64,000 bases of DNA from Pseudomonadota bacterium (GTDB lineage Bacteria > Pseudomonadota > Alphaproteobacteria > Caulobacterales > Caulobacteraceae), in NCBI GenBank assembly GCA_023386645.1, contig JAEWJI010000062.1, positions 101,523-165,522 of the forward strand, in the 5' to 3' direction. This document shows positions 15,955-23,835 of the stretch, one piece after another (position 1 is the stretch's first letter; the number at the start of each line of letters is the position of its first letter). The position numbers were made by a program, and so were the translations under genes. The notes beneath the pieces are model-generated. The model saw only the letters and a list, made by a program, of their open reading frames with translations. It was not told the origin of the DNA and did not search any database.

Positions 15955-16425
15955 ATGACCTACCAGATCGAAGCCCTGCCGCTCGAACCCTTCACCGCCT
16001 TCTTCGCCATGTCGAATGAAGAGCTTGCGGAGGTCGGCGCCCGCCGCTGGGTGGCCGACCAGGGCGGCCGCGCGCCCTGTCGGGTCAGTCTGCGCGATGC
16101 CGAGGCCGGCGAGCGGCTGGTCCTGGTCAACCACGCCCATCTGACCGACCCGACTTCGCCCTATCGCGCTCAGGGCCCGATCTTCGTGCGCGAGGAGGCG
16201 GTCAGGGCCGAGCCCGTCACCGGCCCCGCGCCAGAGATGCTGCGCAAGCGCACCCTGTCGCTGCGGGTCTATGACGAACGCAGTATGATGATCGATGGCC
16301 AGGTCATCGAGGGCGTCGATCTGGACGCCAGTCTGGCCGCCTGGTTCGAGAACCCTGCGGTCGCCCAGGCCCATATCCATCTGGCCTCGCGGGGCTGCTA
16401 CCTGGCGCGCGCCGTGCGGGCTTAA
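15955..16425 (+). CDS. DUF1203 protein
   Basis: The 156-residue soluble protein has the DUF1203 layout: an N-terminal YQIEALPLEPF, a central CRVSLRDAEAGERLVLVN, then NHAHLTDPTSPY and a C-terminal VAQAHIHLASRGCYLARAVR. Cysteine and histidine positions in the last motif are typical. The start at 15955 follows a GGAGA ribosome site. Function is unknown for the whole family. It is divergent from the M3 peptidase gene. Confidence 0.85.
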   Translation: MTYQIEALPLEPFTAFFAMSNEELAEVGARRWVADQGGRAPCRVSLRDAEAGERLVLVNHAHLTDPTSPYRAQGPIFVREEAVRAEPVTGPAPEMLRKRTLSLRVYDERSMMIDGQVIEGVDLDASLAAWFENPAVAQAHIHLASRGCYLARAVRA

Positions 16426-16547
16426 CGACCTGTCCACCACGCCTTCCAACCCGATCTTCACCGCGTCGCCCTAGAAATCGTCCCGAAACGAGCCAGTCGC
16501 GCTTCTCACGAACGACGACGGCCGCCGGTGACGAAGGGGTGTGCTTC

Positions 16548-18011
16548 ATGGCCAAGACCGTGCTCGTGGTCGACGACGATCCGACCCAGCGCCGCCTGCT
16601 GCAGGCGGTGCTGGAGCGCGAGGGGTTCGCGGTCGTCCACGCCGAAGGCGGCGGCGAGGCCATCAACCGCCTGACCAAGGGCGGCGGCGCGGATGTCGTC
16701 CTGCTGGACATGGTCATGCCGGGCCTGTCGGGCATGGAGACCCTGGCGGAGTTGCGGAGCGCGGGCGTGGCCACGCCGGTCATCGTGCTGACCGCCAACG
16801 GCGGCATCGACACCGTGGTCAAGGCCATGCAGGCCGGGGCCCAGGACTTCTTCGTCAAGCCCGTGTCGCCCGAGCGGCTGCTGGTGGGGGTCCGCAACGC
16901 GCTGCAGCTGACCCAGCTGACCGCCGAGGTCGGGCGGCTGAAGAAGCACGTTTCCGGCCGCTTCAGCTTCGACGACCTGGTGGGTGATAGCGCTCCCATG
17001 CGCCAGGTGAAAGCCTTCGGCGCCCGGGCGGCCAAGTCCAATATTCCCGTCCTGATCACCGGCGAGAGCGGCGTGGGCAAGGAGGTCATCGCGCGCGCTC
17101 TGCACGGCGCATCGGACCGCGCCGGCAAGCCGTTCGTGGCGGTGAACTGCGGCGCCCTGCCCGCCAACCTGGTCGAGTCGATCCTGTTCGGGCACGAGAA
17201 GGGCAGCTTCACCGGCGCGACCGACAAGCACCTGGGCAAGTTCGCGGAAGCGAACGGCGGCTGCCTGTTCCTCGACGAGATCGGCGAGCTGCCGCTGGAC
17301 ATGCAGGTCAAGCTGCTGCGCGCGCTCCAGGAGGGAGAGATCGACCCGGTCGGCTCGAAGCGGTCGGTCAAGGTCGATGTGCGGATCATCTCGGCCACCA
17401 ACCGCGACCTGGCCGACCAGGTGCGCGAGGGACGGTTCCGTGAGGACCTGTTCTACCGGCTGAACGTGTTCCCGATCGAGGCCCCGGCCCTGCGGGACCG
17501 GCGCGAGGACATCCCGGCCCTGATCGACCACTTCATCGCCCGCTTCAACGTCGAAGAGGGCAAGCGGATCGCCGGCGCCTCGCCCGAGACCCTGGCGTTG
17601 CTCACCGCCTTCGACTGGCCCGGCAACGTGCGACAGCTGGAGAACGCGGTCTATCGCGCCATCGTGCTTGCCGACGCCCCGTTCCTTCAGCCCCACGATT
17701 TCCCCGCCATCTCCGGCGTGATCATGCCGATGCCGGAGACCTTGGCCGGGAGCGCGGACTTCCAGTTCCGCCCGGCGGCGCCTCAGGAGGAGGATGGGAA
17801 CGGCGATGCTCCGGGACCCGTGCGCATCCTGGACGAGCGCGGCCATCTGCGGACGCTGGAAGACATCGAGCGCGACCTCATCCAGCACGCCATCGAGGTC
17901 TATGCGGGGCACATGAGCGAGATCGCGCGCCGCCTCGGCATCGGCCGCTCCACCCTCTACCGGAAGGTGCGAGAACAGGGCCTTGAGGGGGCGCTGAAAG
18001 AGGCAAGCTAG
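16548..18011 (+). CDS. Sigma-54-dependent response regulator (NtrC family, TacA-like)
   Basis: The 487-residue protein has a receiver (Asp54 in LLDMVMPG), an AAA+ domain with Walker A GESGVGKE (172-179), the sigma-54 contact loop GSFTGA (219-224; usually GAFTGA), Walker B LFLDEIGELP, and a Fis-type HTH (about 455-485, EIARRLGIGRSTLYRKV). It activates RNA polymerase holding sigma-54 after phosphorylation. No kinase is adjacent, which fits orphan regulators such as Caulobacter TacA, whose start and length look similar; the identity remains unproven. The ATG at 16548 follows AAGGGG; an upstream GTG at 16539 is less likely. Confidence 0.93.
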   Translation: MAKTVLVVDDDPTQRRLLQAVLEREGFAVVHAEGGGEAINRLTKGGGADVVLLDMVMPGLSGMETLAELRSAGVATPVIVLTANGGIDTVVKAMQAGAQDFFVKPVSPERLLVGVRNALQLTQLTAEVGRLKKHVSGRFSFDDLVGDSAPMRQVKAFGARAAKSNIPVLITGESGVGKEVIARALHGASDRAGKPFVAVNCGALPANLVESILFGHEKGSFTGATDKHLGKFAEANGGCLFLDEIGELPLDMQVKLLRALQEGEIDPVGSKRSVKVDVRIISATNRDLADQVREGRFREDLFYRLNVFPIEAPALRDRREDIPALIDHFIARFNVEEGKRIAGASPETLALLTAFDWPGNVRQLENAVYRAIVLADAPFLQPHDFPAISGVIMPMPETLAGSADFQFRPAAPQEEDGNGDAPGPVRILDERGHLRTLEDIERDLIQHAIEVYAGHMSEIARRLGIGRSTLYRKVREQGLEGALKEAS

Positions 18012-18230
18012 CCCTTCGGCCCCACGAGGACGTTTCCGCTCGCGTCACCCGAACGAAGCGGAGGGTTGTGTTCAGAAGCTCAGTCAAGATCGGCGACGGC
18101 TCCACGCCTCGCCTGTTCAGCGCCCATTCAGGCCGGGAACGTCACGTTTTCGCCTCTCGGGCGTTGCTATGCGCCCTCAACTGCGGCCTCGCCCCGGCGC
18201 GTACGGTCGCACCTTAGCCAGGCGCTCTGA

Positions 18231-20954
18231 ATGACGATGATCTCCACCGGCGCGCTACTCGCCAGTCTGCTGGCGAGCGGCTCGCTCCCAGCGCAACAGG
18301 CCTCAGCGGTCCAGGTCGAGCCCCAGGACGACGAGGTGGTGCTGCCCGACGTCATCGTCAGCAGCGGCCGCCCGCGCGGCAGCGTAGAGAGCGACATCCA
18401 GCCCGAGCTGGTGCTCGATCCCGCTCAGATCCAGGCCTATGGCGCCAGCAACATCGGCGAACTGCTGGCGGCCCTGGCGCCCCAGACGCGCAGCACCCGG
18501 GGTCGCGGCGACGGCCAGCCGGTGCTTCTGGTCAACGGCCGCCGCATTTCCGGCTTCCGCGAGATCCAGGGCATCCCGACCGAAGCCATCGAACGGACCG
18601 AGGTGCTGCCGGAAGAGGTCGCCCTGGTTTACGGCTACCCCGCCGATCAGCGGGTGGTGAACTTCGTCCTCAAGGCCCAGTTCAGGTCGCTCACTGGCCA
18701 GGTCAGCCTGCGCGCCCCGTTCGAAGGCGGCCGCTCGACCCAGGAGGCCGAAGGCAATCTGTTCCGCATCCAGGACGGAGACCGGTGGACCTTCGATATC
18801 GAGGCGACCCGCGAGAGCGCCCTGTTCGAGACCGACCGCGATATTCAGCGCACGGCCGACGGCGCGCCCTTCGACCGCATCGGCAACGTCACGGGCCTGC
18901 TGCCTGGCGCCCAGATCGATCCGGCCCTTAGCGCACTAGTCGGATCGCCGGTGACGGTGGCCGGCGCCCCGACAGGCTCGGCCATTCCCGGCCTGGCCGA
19001 TTTCACCACCCCTGCCCGTACCGGCGATCTGACCGCCTACCGCACCCTGCTGCCGCGACTGGAGCGGGAGGAGCTGAATGGGGCGGTCACCCGCGATCTG
19101 AACTCGACCACCAAGGGAACGATCCAGGCCAGCCTGGAGCGCCGCTCGACCTTCGCCTACCTCGGCCTGCCCGGCGCCGCCCTCACCCTGCCAGAGGGCA
19201 GCGCCTACTCGCCCTTCGCCGACGACGTACGGCTCTATCGCTACGTCGATCGGCCGGAGGCCCTGGCCCGCGAGGTGGATGCGTTGAACGGCAGCGCCAG
19301 CGTCGTTCTGGACGGTCTGGTCGGCGACTGGCGCTGGACGGCCACGGGCGCCTACAGCCGCAACCAGACCGACACCGAGACAGGCCGCGGGATCGACGCG
19401 AGCAACTTCCAGACCCGGCTCAACGCGGGCGACCCCACGGCCAATCCGTTCGGCGATTGGCGGGCGGAGGACTTCGCCTCCCTGCCCCGCGACACCGCCC
19501 GGTCGGTGAACAGCAACGCCTCGGCCGAGGTCGTCTTCACGGGCCGCGCCTTCGACTTTCCGGCTGGACGGCTGCAGTCGACATTGAAGTTCGGCGCCGA
19601 CCATACGTCGCTTGAGTCCGAAAGCGTCCGATCGGGCGTATTCACCGAGCGGAGCCTGTCGCGCGATCGCGCCAATGCGACGGGCAGTTTCACCCTGCCG
19701 GTGGCCAGTCGCAACCAGGAGGTCCTGTCGGCGATCGGTGACCTCTCGATCAACTTCAACCTCGGCTATGAAGAGGTCTCCGACTTCGGCGGCCTGCCGA
19801 CCTTCGGCCTGGGCTTCAACTGGTCCCCGATCGAACCCCTGGGGGTGACCGTCAGCTACACCGACGAGCAGGCCGCGCCGTCGGTTCAGCAGCTGAACGA
19901 CCCGGTGGTCTCCACCCCGAACACGCCGGTGTTCGACTTCCGGACCGGCCAGACGGTCAATGTGATCCGCATCGACGGCGGCAATCCGGCGCTGAGGGCC
20001 GACAATCGGCGCGTGCTCCGTGTCGGCCTGAACCTCCGGCCCTGGTCCGAGCGCGACTTCAACCTGAGCACCAGCTTCACCCGCAGCGTCACCGACGACG
20101 CCATCACGGCCTTCCCGGCTCTGACTTCCGATCTGGAAGCCGCCCTGCCCGAGCGGTTCGTGCGGGACGCCGACGGCCGCCTGGTCTCCTTCGACGCCCG
20201 GCCGCTCAACTTCACGCGGCAGGAGCGGGCGGACCTCCGCACCGGTTTCAATTTCTCGCGGGCCTTTGGGACGCCAAATCCGACGGCCGCGGCAGAGGGG
20301 CCTGGCGGCCCGCGCTTCGGCGGACCCGGCGGGGGCCAACGCGGGCCGCGCATGGGAGAGGGCGCTGGCTCGGACGGTGCGGGCGCCGGACCGCGCGGCG
20401 GCGGAGGCGGCCCGCGCTTCGGCGGGGGAGGCGGTCGGAGCGGGCGCGGCGGCGGAATGCAGCCGGGACAGGGCCGATTCAACGTCTCGATCTACCATAC
20501 CTGGCGAATCCAGGACGAAGTGCTGATCCGCGAAGGCCTGCCCGTCCTCGATCTCCTGGACGGCTCGGCCACCGGCTCGCGCGGCGGTCAGCCCCGGCAC
20601 GAGATCCAGGCCCAGGCCGGCGTCTTCAGGAATGGCTTCGGCGCCTTCCTAAACGCCAACTGGCGCGACGGCACCTGGGTGAATGGCGGCCCGTCGGGCC
20701 GGTCGGACCTGTTCTTCTCGGACCAGACGGTGGTGAACATCAACGCCTTCGCCGACCTGTCTCAACGGCCGGGCCTGATCGAGCGCCATCCCTGGCTCAG
20801 CGGTTCACGCATCACGGTGGGGGTCGGCAACCTGTTCGATTCCAAGGTCGAGGTCCGGTCCAGCTCCGGCGAGCTGCCGCTGAACTACCAGCCCGATTTT
20901 CTCGACCCGTTGGGCCGGACCTATTTCGTCAGCTTCCGCAAGATCCTGTTCTAG
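18231..20954 (+). CDS. TonB-dependent outer-membrane receptor
   Basis: A 907-residue outer-membrane protein: signal peptide (to about residue 26), a plug domain with NIGELLAALAPQTRS and VLLVNGRRISG, then a long barrel ending in a terminal Phe (VSFRKILF), required for Bam insertion. A striking insertion at about 678-750 is rich in Gly, Arg and Pro (repeats of GGPRFGG) and would form an extracellular or periplasmic loop. The substrate is unknown; the plug is of the type found in the large carbohydrate/unknown-ligand receptor group of Caulobacterales. The gene stands alone, 220 bp after the sigma-54 regulator, and overlaps a convergent gene by 4 bp at the end. Confidence 0.9.
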   Translation: MTMISTGALLASLLASGSLPAQQASAVQVEPQDDEVVLPDVIVSSGRPRGSVESDIQPELVLDPAQIQAYGASNIGELLAALAPQTRSTRGRGDGQPVLLVNGRRISGFREIQGIPTEAIERTEVLPEEVALVYGYPADQRVVNFVLKAQFRSLTGQVSLRAPFEGGRSTQEAEGNLFRIQDGDRWTFDIEATRESALFETDRDIQRTADGAPFDRIGNVTGLLPGAQIDPALSALVGSPVTVAGAPTGSAIPGLADFTTPARTGDLTAYRTLLPRLEREELNGAVTRDLNSTTKGTIQASLERRSTFAYLGLPGAALTLPEGSAYSPFADDVRLYRYVDRPEALAREVDALNGSASVVLDGLVGDWRWTATGAYSRNQTDTETGRGIDASNFQTRLNAGDPTANPFGDWRAEDFASLPRDTARSVNSNASAEVVFTGRAFDFPAGRLQSTLKFGADHTSLESESVRSGVFTERSLSRDRANATGSFTLPVASRNQEVLSAIGDLSINFNLGYEEVSDFGGLPTFGLGFNWSPIEPLGVTVSYTDEQAAPSVQQLNDPVVSTPNTPVFDFRTGQTVNVIRIDGGNPALRADNRRVLRVGLNLRPWSERDFNLSTSFTRSVTDDAITAFPALTSDLEAALPERFVRDADGRLVSFDARPLNFTRQERADLRTGFNFSRAFGTPNPTAAAEGPGGPRFGGPGGGQRGPRMGEGAGSDGAGAGPRGGGGGPRFGGGGGRSGRGGGMQPGQGRFNVSIYHTWRIQDEVLIREGLPVLDLLDGSATGSRGGQPRHEIQAQAGVFRNGFGAFLNANWRDGTWVNGGPSGRSDLFFSDQTVVNINAFADLSQRPGLIERHPWLSGSRITVGVGNLFDSKVEVRSSSGELPLNYQPDFLDPLGRTYFVSFRKILF

Positions 20955-21277
20955 GCGCGGTCGGGCGGCGCCTTACGGCCCCACCGGGGGCGGGGCGTCT
21001 CGCCCTTCGCCTTGGCCTCGATCTCCTTGAGCTTGCGGCCTTGCATGGCCGACAGCGCCTGGCCGGGCGCGCCCTTCTCCGGGTCGCCGAAGGCGCGGCC
21101 ATAGGTCTTCACACGGTCGCCGACCGAATCCAGAAACTCGCCTTCCCATTCCGACAGGGCGACCCCGGCCTTGTCGGCGGCCCGGCGGGCGCGTTTCAAG
21201 GCGTTCAACGCCGACCGCTGCGCCGCCCTGCGCTGGGCCTCGAAGGATGAAAGGGGCGCCTTGCGCTTGAAACCCAT
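20951..21277 (-). CDS. Basic hypothetical protein
   Basis: A 108-residue very basic soluble protein (start MGFKRKAPLSS; helical centre with many Arg/Ala; C-terminal PRPRWGRKAPP). Overlaps the receptor gene by 4 bp tail to tail. The composition suggests nucleic-acid or ribosome association but there is no motif I recognise. Located just downstream of gapR in the same direction, with a repeat element between. Confidence 0.6.
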   Translation of the reverse strand: MGFKRKAPLSSFEAQRRAAQRSALNALKRARRAADKAGVALSEWEGEFLDSVGDRVKTYGRAFGDPEKGAPGQALSAMQGRKLKEIEAKAKGETPRPRWGRKAPPDRA

Positions 21278-21290
21278 GGCGGGAGCCTAG

Positions 21291-21434
21291 GGCCCTTCTC
21301 CCATTAGGAGAAGGTGGCGCGGAGCGCCGGATGAGGGTTGGAGATGGAAGTCGGCGATAGCCGCCCCTCACCCTTTCGCGCGAGAACGACAGCTTCGCCG
21401 TCGTGCGCTCAAGCCCTCTCCCAACGGGAGAGGG
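21291..21434. repeat. REP-like intergenic repeat, copy 1
   Basis: Two hairpins flank the element: CCTTCTCC / GGAGAAGG (21294-21301, 21307-21314) and CCCTCTCCC / GGGAGAGGG (21414-21422, 21426-21434). The right part (CCCCTCACCCTTTCG, later CTCAAGCCCTCTCCC) is shared with the element at 23665-23829. It fills the gap between two co-oriented genes and contains no coding sequence I can support. Confidence 0.75.
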
Positions 21435-21443
21435 AAGCCAGTT

Positions 21444-21719
21444 TCAGACCTCGCCCAGCGCCGACAGGTAGAGGTCCAGGATCGCCTCCTCCTCCTGACG
21501 CTTGGCGCGGTCCTGCTTGCGGATGCGCAGGACCTTGCGCAGCGTCTTGACGTCGTAGCCCTCGCCCTTGGCCTCGGCGAAGACCTCCTTCATGTCGCCC
21601 ATGATGGCCTGCTTGTCCTCCTCAAGGCGCTCCAGGCGCTCGACGATGGTGCGCAGGCGGCCCTGGGCCGTGGCGGTCAGGACGTCGGGCGAGGCGTCGA
21701 AGGAGGCGTCGTCGGCCAA
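21444..21719 (-). CDS. gapR: GapR nucleoid-associated protein (DUF2312)
   Basis: GapR binds overtwisted, AT-rich DNA ahead of the replication and transcription machinery and stimulates topoisomerases in Caulobacter. The 91-residue protein contains the family core TAQGRLRTIVERLERLEEDK, then KEVFAEAKGEGYDVKTLRKV and RKQDRAKRQEEEAILDLYL, forming the dimerising helices and DNA clamp. I chose a TTG start at 21719: it gives the MADDA-like N-terminus of GapR and follows GGAG at 7 bp, while the in-frame ATG at 21755 has no ribosome site. It lies 156 bp downstream of rpmJ, behind a terminator. Confidence 0.9.
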   Translation of the reverse strand: MADDASFDASPDVLTATAQGRLRTIVERLERLEEDKQAIMGDMKEVFAEAKGEGYDVKTLRKVLRIRKQDRAKRQEEEAILDLYLSALGEV

Positions 21720-21785
21720 GGGAGAACTCCGGGAAACGAAGGGGCTGCTAACCATGGGCGCGAAACCGGCTCAACGCCGGACGCG

Positions 21786-21813
21786 AAAAAGGCCGCGGAC
21801 AAAGCCCGCGACC
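21786..21813 (-). terminator. Rho-independent terminator of rpmJ
   Basis: On the minus strand GGTCGCGG and CCGCGGCC (one G-U pair) form an 8-bp stem around a 7-nt loop, followed directly by TTTTT. It lies between rpmJ and gapR, in the correct orientation to end rpmJ transcription. Confidence 0.75.
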
Positions 21814-21874
21814 TGTGGGTAAGCCAATTCCCGCTCAAGCAACCCGCGACCGCGGCGCGGGTGCTAGCGCCAAA

Positions 21875-22000
21875 TCAGCCCTGCTTCGCCTTGAAGCGCG
21901 GATCGGTCTTGTTGATGACGTAGACGCGGCCCTTGCGGCGCACGACCTTGCAGTCGCGGTGGCGGGTCTTGAGCGACTTGAGCGAGCTGCGGACCTTCAT
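21875..22000 (-). CDS. rpmJ: 50S ribosomal protein L36 (bL36)
   Basis: A 41-codon gene encodes the long alphaproteobacterial form of L36. It begins MKVRSSLKSLKTRHRDCKVV and ends NKTDPRFKAKQG. Compared with the zinc-ribbon form of L36, only one of the four zinc cysteines (CKVV) remains, as is usual for this zinc-independent type. It is transcribed alone, from a region upstream of 22000, and ended by the terminator at 21786-21813. Confidence 0.95.
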   Translation of the reverse strand: MKVRSSLKSLKTRHRDCKVVRRKGRVYVINKTDPRFKAKQG

Positions 22001-22378
22001 GGTCAAATCCTTGGGCGCTACCCCTCGCCGCGCGGCGGCTCAGTGCTTGAGCGCGCTTCGTGACGAAGACAAATAGAAATGCCGCAGGCGGGAGCCGGCG
22101 GCGGAGCGGTGCCTATAGGGAAAGGCGGCGCTGGGGTCAACCGCGGATTGGAGGCCTGGCCTCCGAGTTGAACGGAGGGTCTGCGGAGTTGCACCTCCGC
22201 CGCGTAGCCCCTCCGCCACCAGGCCGCATCAGGGTCGGCGGACACAATGTCGCAGAATCGCTGACCGATGGTGACTAGACACGCCTAACGCGGGATTCAC
22301 CCATGCGATAAGGCAACGCTCGCCCTCTTCGCGCGCTTTTGATTGCCCGTCCGGGACGTCACTCGCTAAGCCTGTCCC
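22001..22378. other. Non-coding intergenic region with hairpins
   Basis: This 378-bp gap between divergent rpmJ and the lytic transglycosylase gene holds no gene I can support. It contains hairpins GGAGGC/GCCTCC near 22154-22168, GCGGAG/CTCCGC near 22183-22200, and a GGAGGG / CCCTCC pairing that brackets the second. GAATC and GATTC words occur near 22255 and 22301. It should contain the promoters of both neighbours; a small RNA is possible but not shown. Confidence 0.4.
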
Positions 22379-23662
22379 ATGCGTTTCAGCCTTCATCTCA
22401 TTCTGATCGGATCGGTCGCGGCCTGCGCGCCCATGCTGCCGGACCCGCCGCCGGTCGCGCCTCAGCCGGCCCGGCCAGAACCCGTGCGTCCCGCGCCCCA
22501 GCCCGTAGCGCCGGCGCCGGTCCAGCTGGGCGAGGGCGTGGTCGACCAGGCCGGGTTCGAAGGCTGGAAGCAGGGCTTTTTGAATCGGCATGGCGGCGCG
22601 CGCCGGGCGGAGTACGAGCGCGAACTGGCGGGCCTGGCTCCCGATCCCAGCGTCATCCGCCTGGACCGCAACCAGCCGGAGTTCAGCCGCCCGGTCGGGG
22701 CCTATCTGGCCAATGCGGTCAGCGCGGCGCGCATCGCCCAGGGCCGCCAGCGGATCGACCGCGTGCCCTGGGGCGTGGTCCAGCGCTACGGCGTGCCCAG
22801 CGAGATCCTGGTCGCCATCTGGGCCAACGAGAGCGGCTTCGGCGCCATCCAGGGCGACTATGACGTGGTTCGATCGCTGGCGACCCTCGCCTACGACGGC
22901 CGCCGCCGCGACTGGGCCGAGGGCCAGCTGAAGAACGCGCTCGACATCGTGCTGGACGGCCGCCGTGCGCGCTCCGGCCTGAAGGGAAGCTGGGCGGGCG
23001 CCATGGGCCAGACCCAGTTCATGCCCGACACCTATCTGCGCCTGGGCGTCGATCAGGACGGCGACGGTCGCGTGGACATCTGGGGGACCGATTCGGACGC
23101 CCTGGCCTCGGCCGCCAACCTCCTGGCGCAGGCGGGCTGGAAGCGCGGACAGGCCTGGGGGTACGAGGTCGTTCTGCCGCAGGGGTTCGACTACGGTCTC
23201 GCGGACGGTCCGAAACATCCCTGGCGCTACTGGGCCCAGCGCGGCGTGTCCCTCGCCCGGGGCGGCGCGCCTTCGGACGCCGAGGCGCTGGAGGGGGCGA
23301 CGATCCTCCTGCCCCAGGGGGCGCGCGGCCCGGCCTTCCTAGCCCTGCCCAACCACTATGTGATCCGCCAGTACAACAACTCGGTCGCCTATGCGCTGGC
23401 CATCGGCCTGACCGCCGACGGCATTCAGGGCAAGCCGGGTCTGGTCGGCCGCTGGCCAGACGACCCACCCCTGTCGCGCGACCAGCGCATCGCGGCGCAG
23501 AGCGCCCTGACCCGGCTGGGGTACGACACGCAAGGGGTCGACGGGGTGATCGGCGCCAATACCCGCACGGCGCTGAAGCGGTGGCAACAGGCGAACGGGC
23601 GGTTGGCGGACGGGTATCTGACCGCCGCCTTGGCTGACGAGTTGGCGCGGCTGGCGCAGTAG
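22379..23662 (+). CDS. Lytic murein transglycosylase (MltB/SLT_2 family) lipoprotein
   Basis: The 427-residue protein is an envelope enzyme that cleaves peptidoglycan to 1,6-anhydromuropeptides. It has a lipoprotein signal (GSVAAC, lipid Cys near residue 16), a Pro-rich spacer, a catalytic SLT_2 domain with the catalytic Glu151 in WANESGFG and with GAMGQTQFMPDTYL near 207, and a C-terminal peptidoglycan-binding domain (about 365-425; GYDTQGVDGVIGANTRTAL). It is transcribed from the gap after rpmJ and ends in a REP-like repeat. Confidence 0.93.
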   Translation: MRFSLHLILIGSVAACAPMLPDPPPVAPQPARPEPVRPAPQPVAPAPVQLGEGVVDQAGFEGWKQGFLNRHGGARRAEYERELAGLAPDPSVIRLDRNQPEFSRPVGAYLANAVSAARIAQGRQRIDRVPWGVVQRYGVPSEILVAIWANESGFGAIQGDYDVVRSLATLAYDGRRRDWAEGQLKNALDIVLDGRRARSGLKGSWAGAMGQTQFMPDTYLRLGVDQDGDGRVDIWGTDSDALASAANLLAQAGWKRGQAWGYEVVLPQGFDYGLADGPKHPWRYWAQRGVSLARGGAPSDAEALEGATILLPQGARGPAFLALPNHYVIRQYNNSVAYALAIGLTADGIQGKPGLVGRWPDDPPLSRDQRIAAQSALTRLGYDTQGVDGVIGANTRTALKRWQQANGRLADGYLTAALADELARLAQ

Positions 23663-23664
23663 TC

Positions 23665-23829
23665 GCCCCTCTCCCAGCGAGAGAGGGCTTGAGCGCCCAA
23701 GAGCGAAGCGATTGGACTTGCGCGAAAGGGTGAGGGGCTAAGCCTCAATCGCCCGCACCGACCCCTCACCCTTTCGGCTTGGCGAAGCCTGCGGCTTCGA
23801 GCCTCAAGCCCTCTCCCGCCGGGAGAGGG
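23665..23829. repeat. REP-like intergenic repeat, copy 2 (nested inverted repeat)
   Basis: Several arms pair across the element: GAGAGGGCTTGAG (23681-23693) with CTCAAGCCCTCTC (23804-23816), and CGAAAGGGTGAGGGG (23723-23737) with CCCCTCACCCTTTCG (23762-23776). A terminal hairpin CCCTCTCCC / GGGAGAGGG closes the right end (23809-23829). It lies between two convergent genes and shares its right half with the element at 21291. Confidence 0.8.
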
Positions 23830-23835
23830 TTGGCA

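Noticed and set aside
13674..16019. 781-codon open frame on the plus strand
   Set aside because: It runs opposite the subunit IV-like gene and the M3 oligopeptidase, which are well supported. Composition is Gly/Arg/Gln-rich with no domain.
18936..20600. 554-codon open frame on the minus strand
   Set aside because: Shadow of the TonB-dependent receptor; no motif and no ribosome site.
22150..22250. tRNA-like or tmRNA-like fold
   Set aside because: A closing stem GGAGGG/CCCTCC followed by CCACCA looks like an acceptor end, but the length is too short and the T-loop consensus (TTCRA) is absent.
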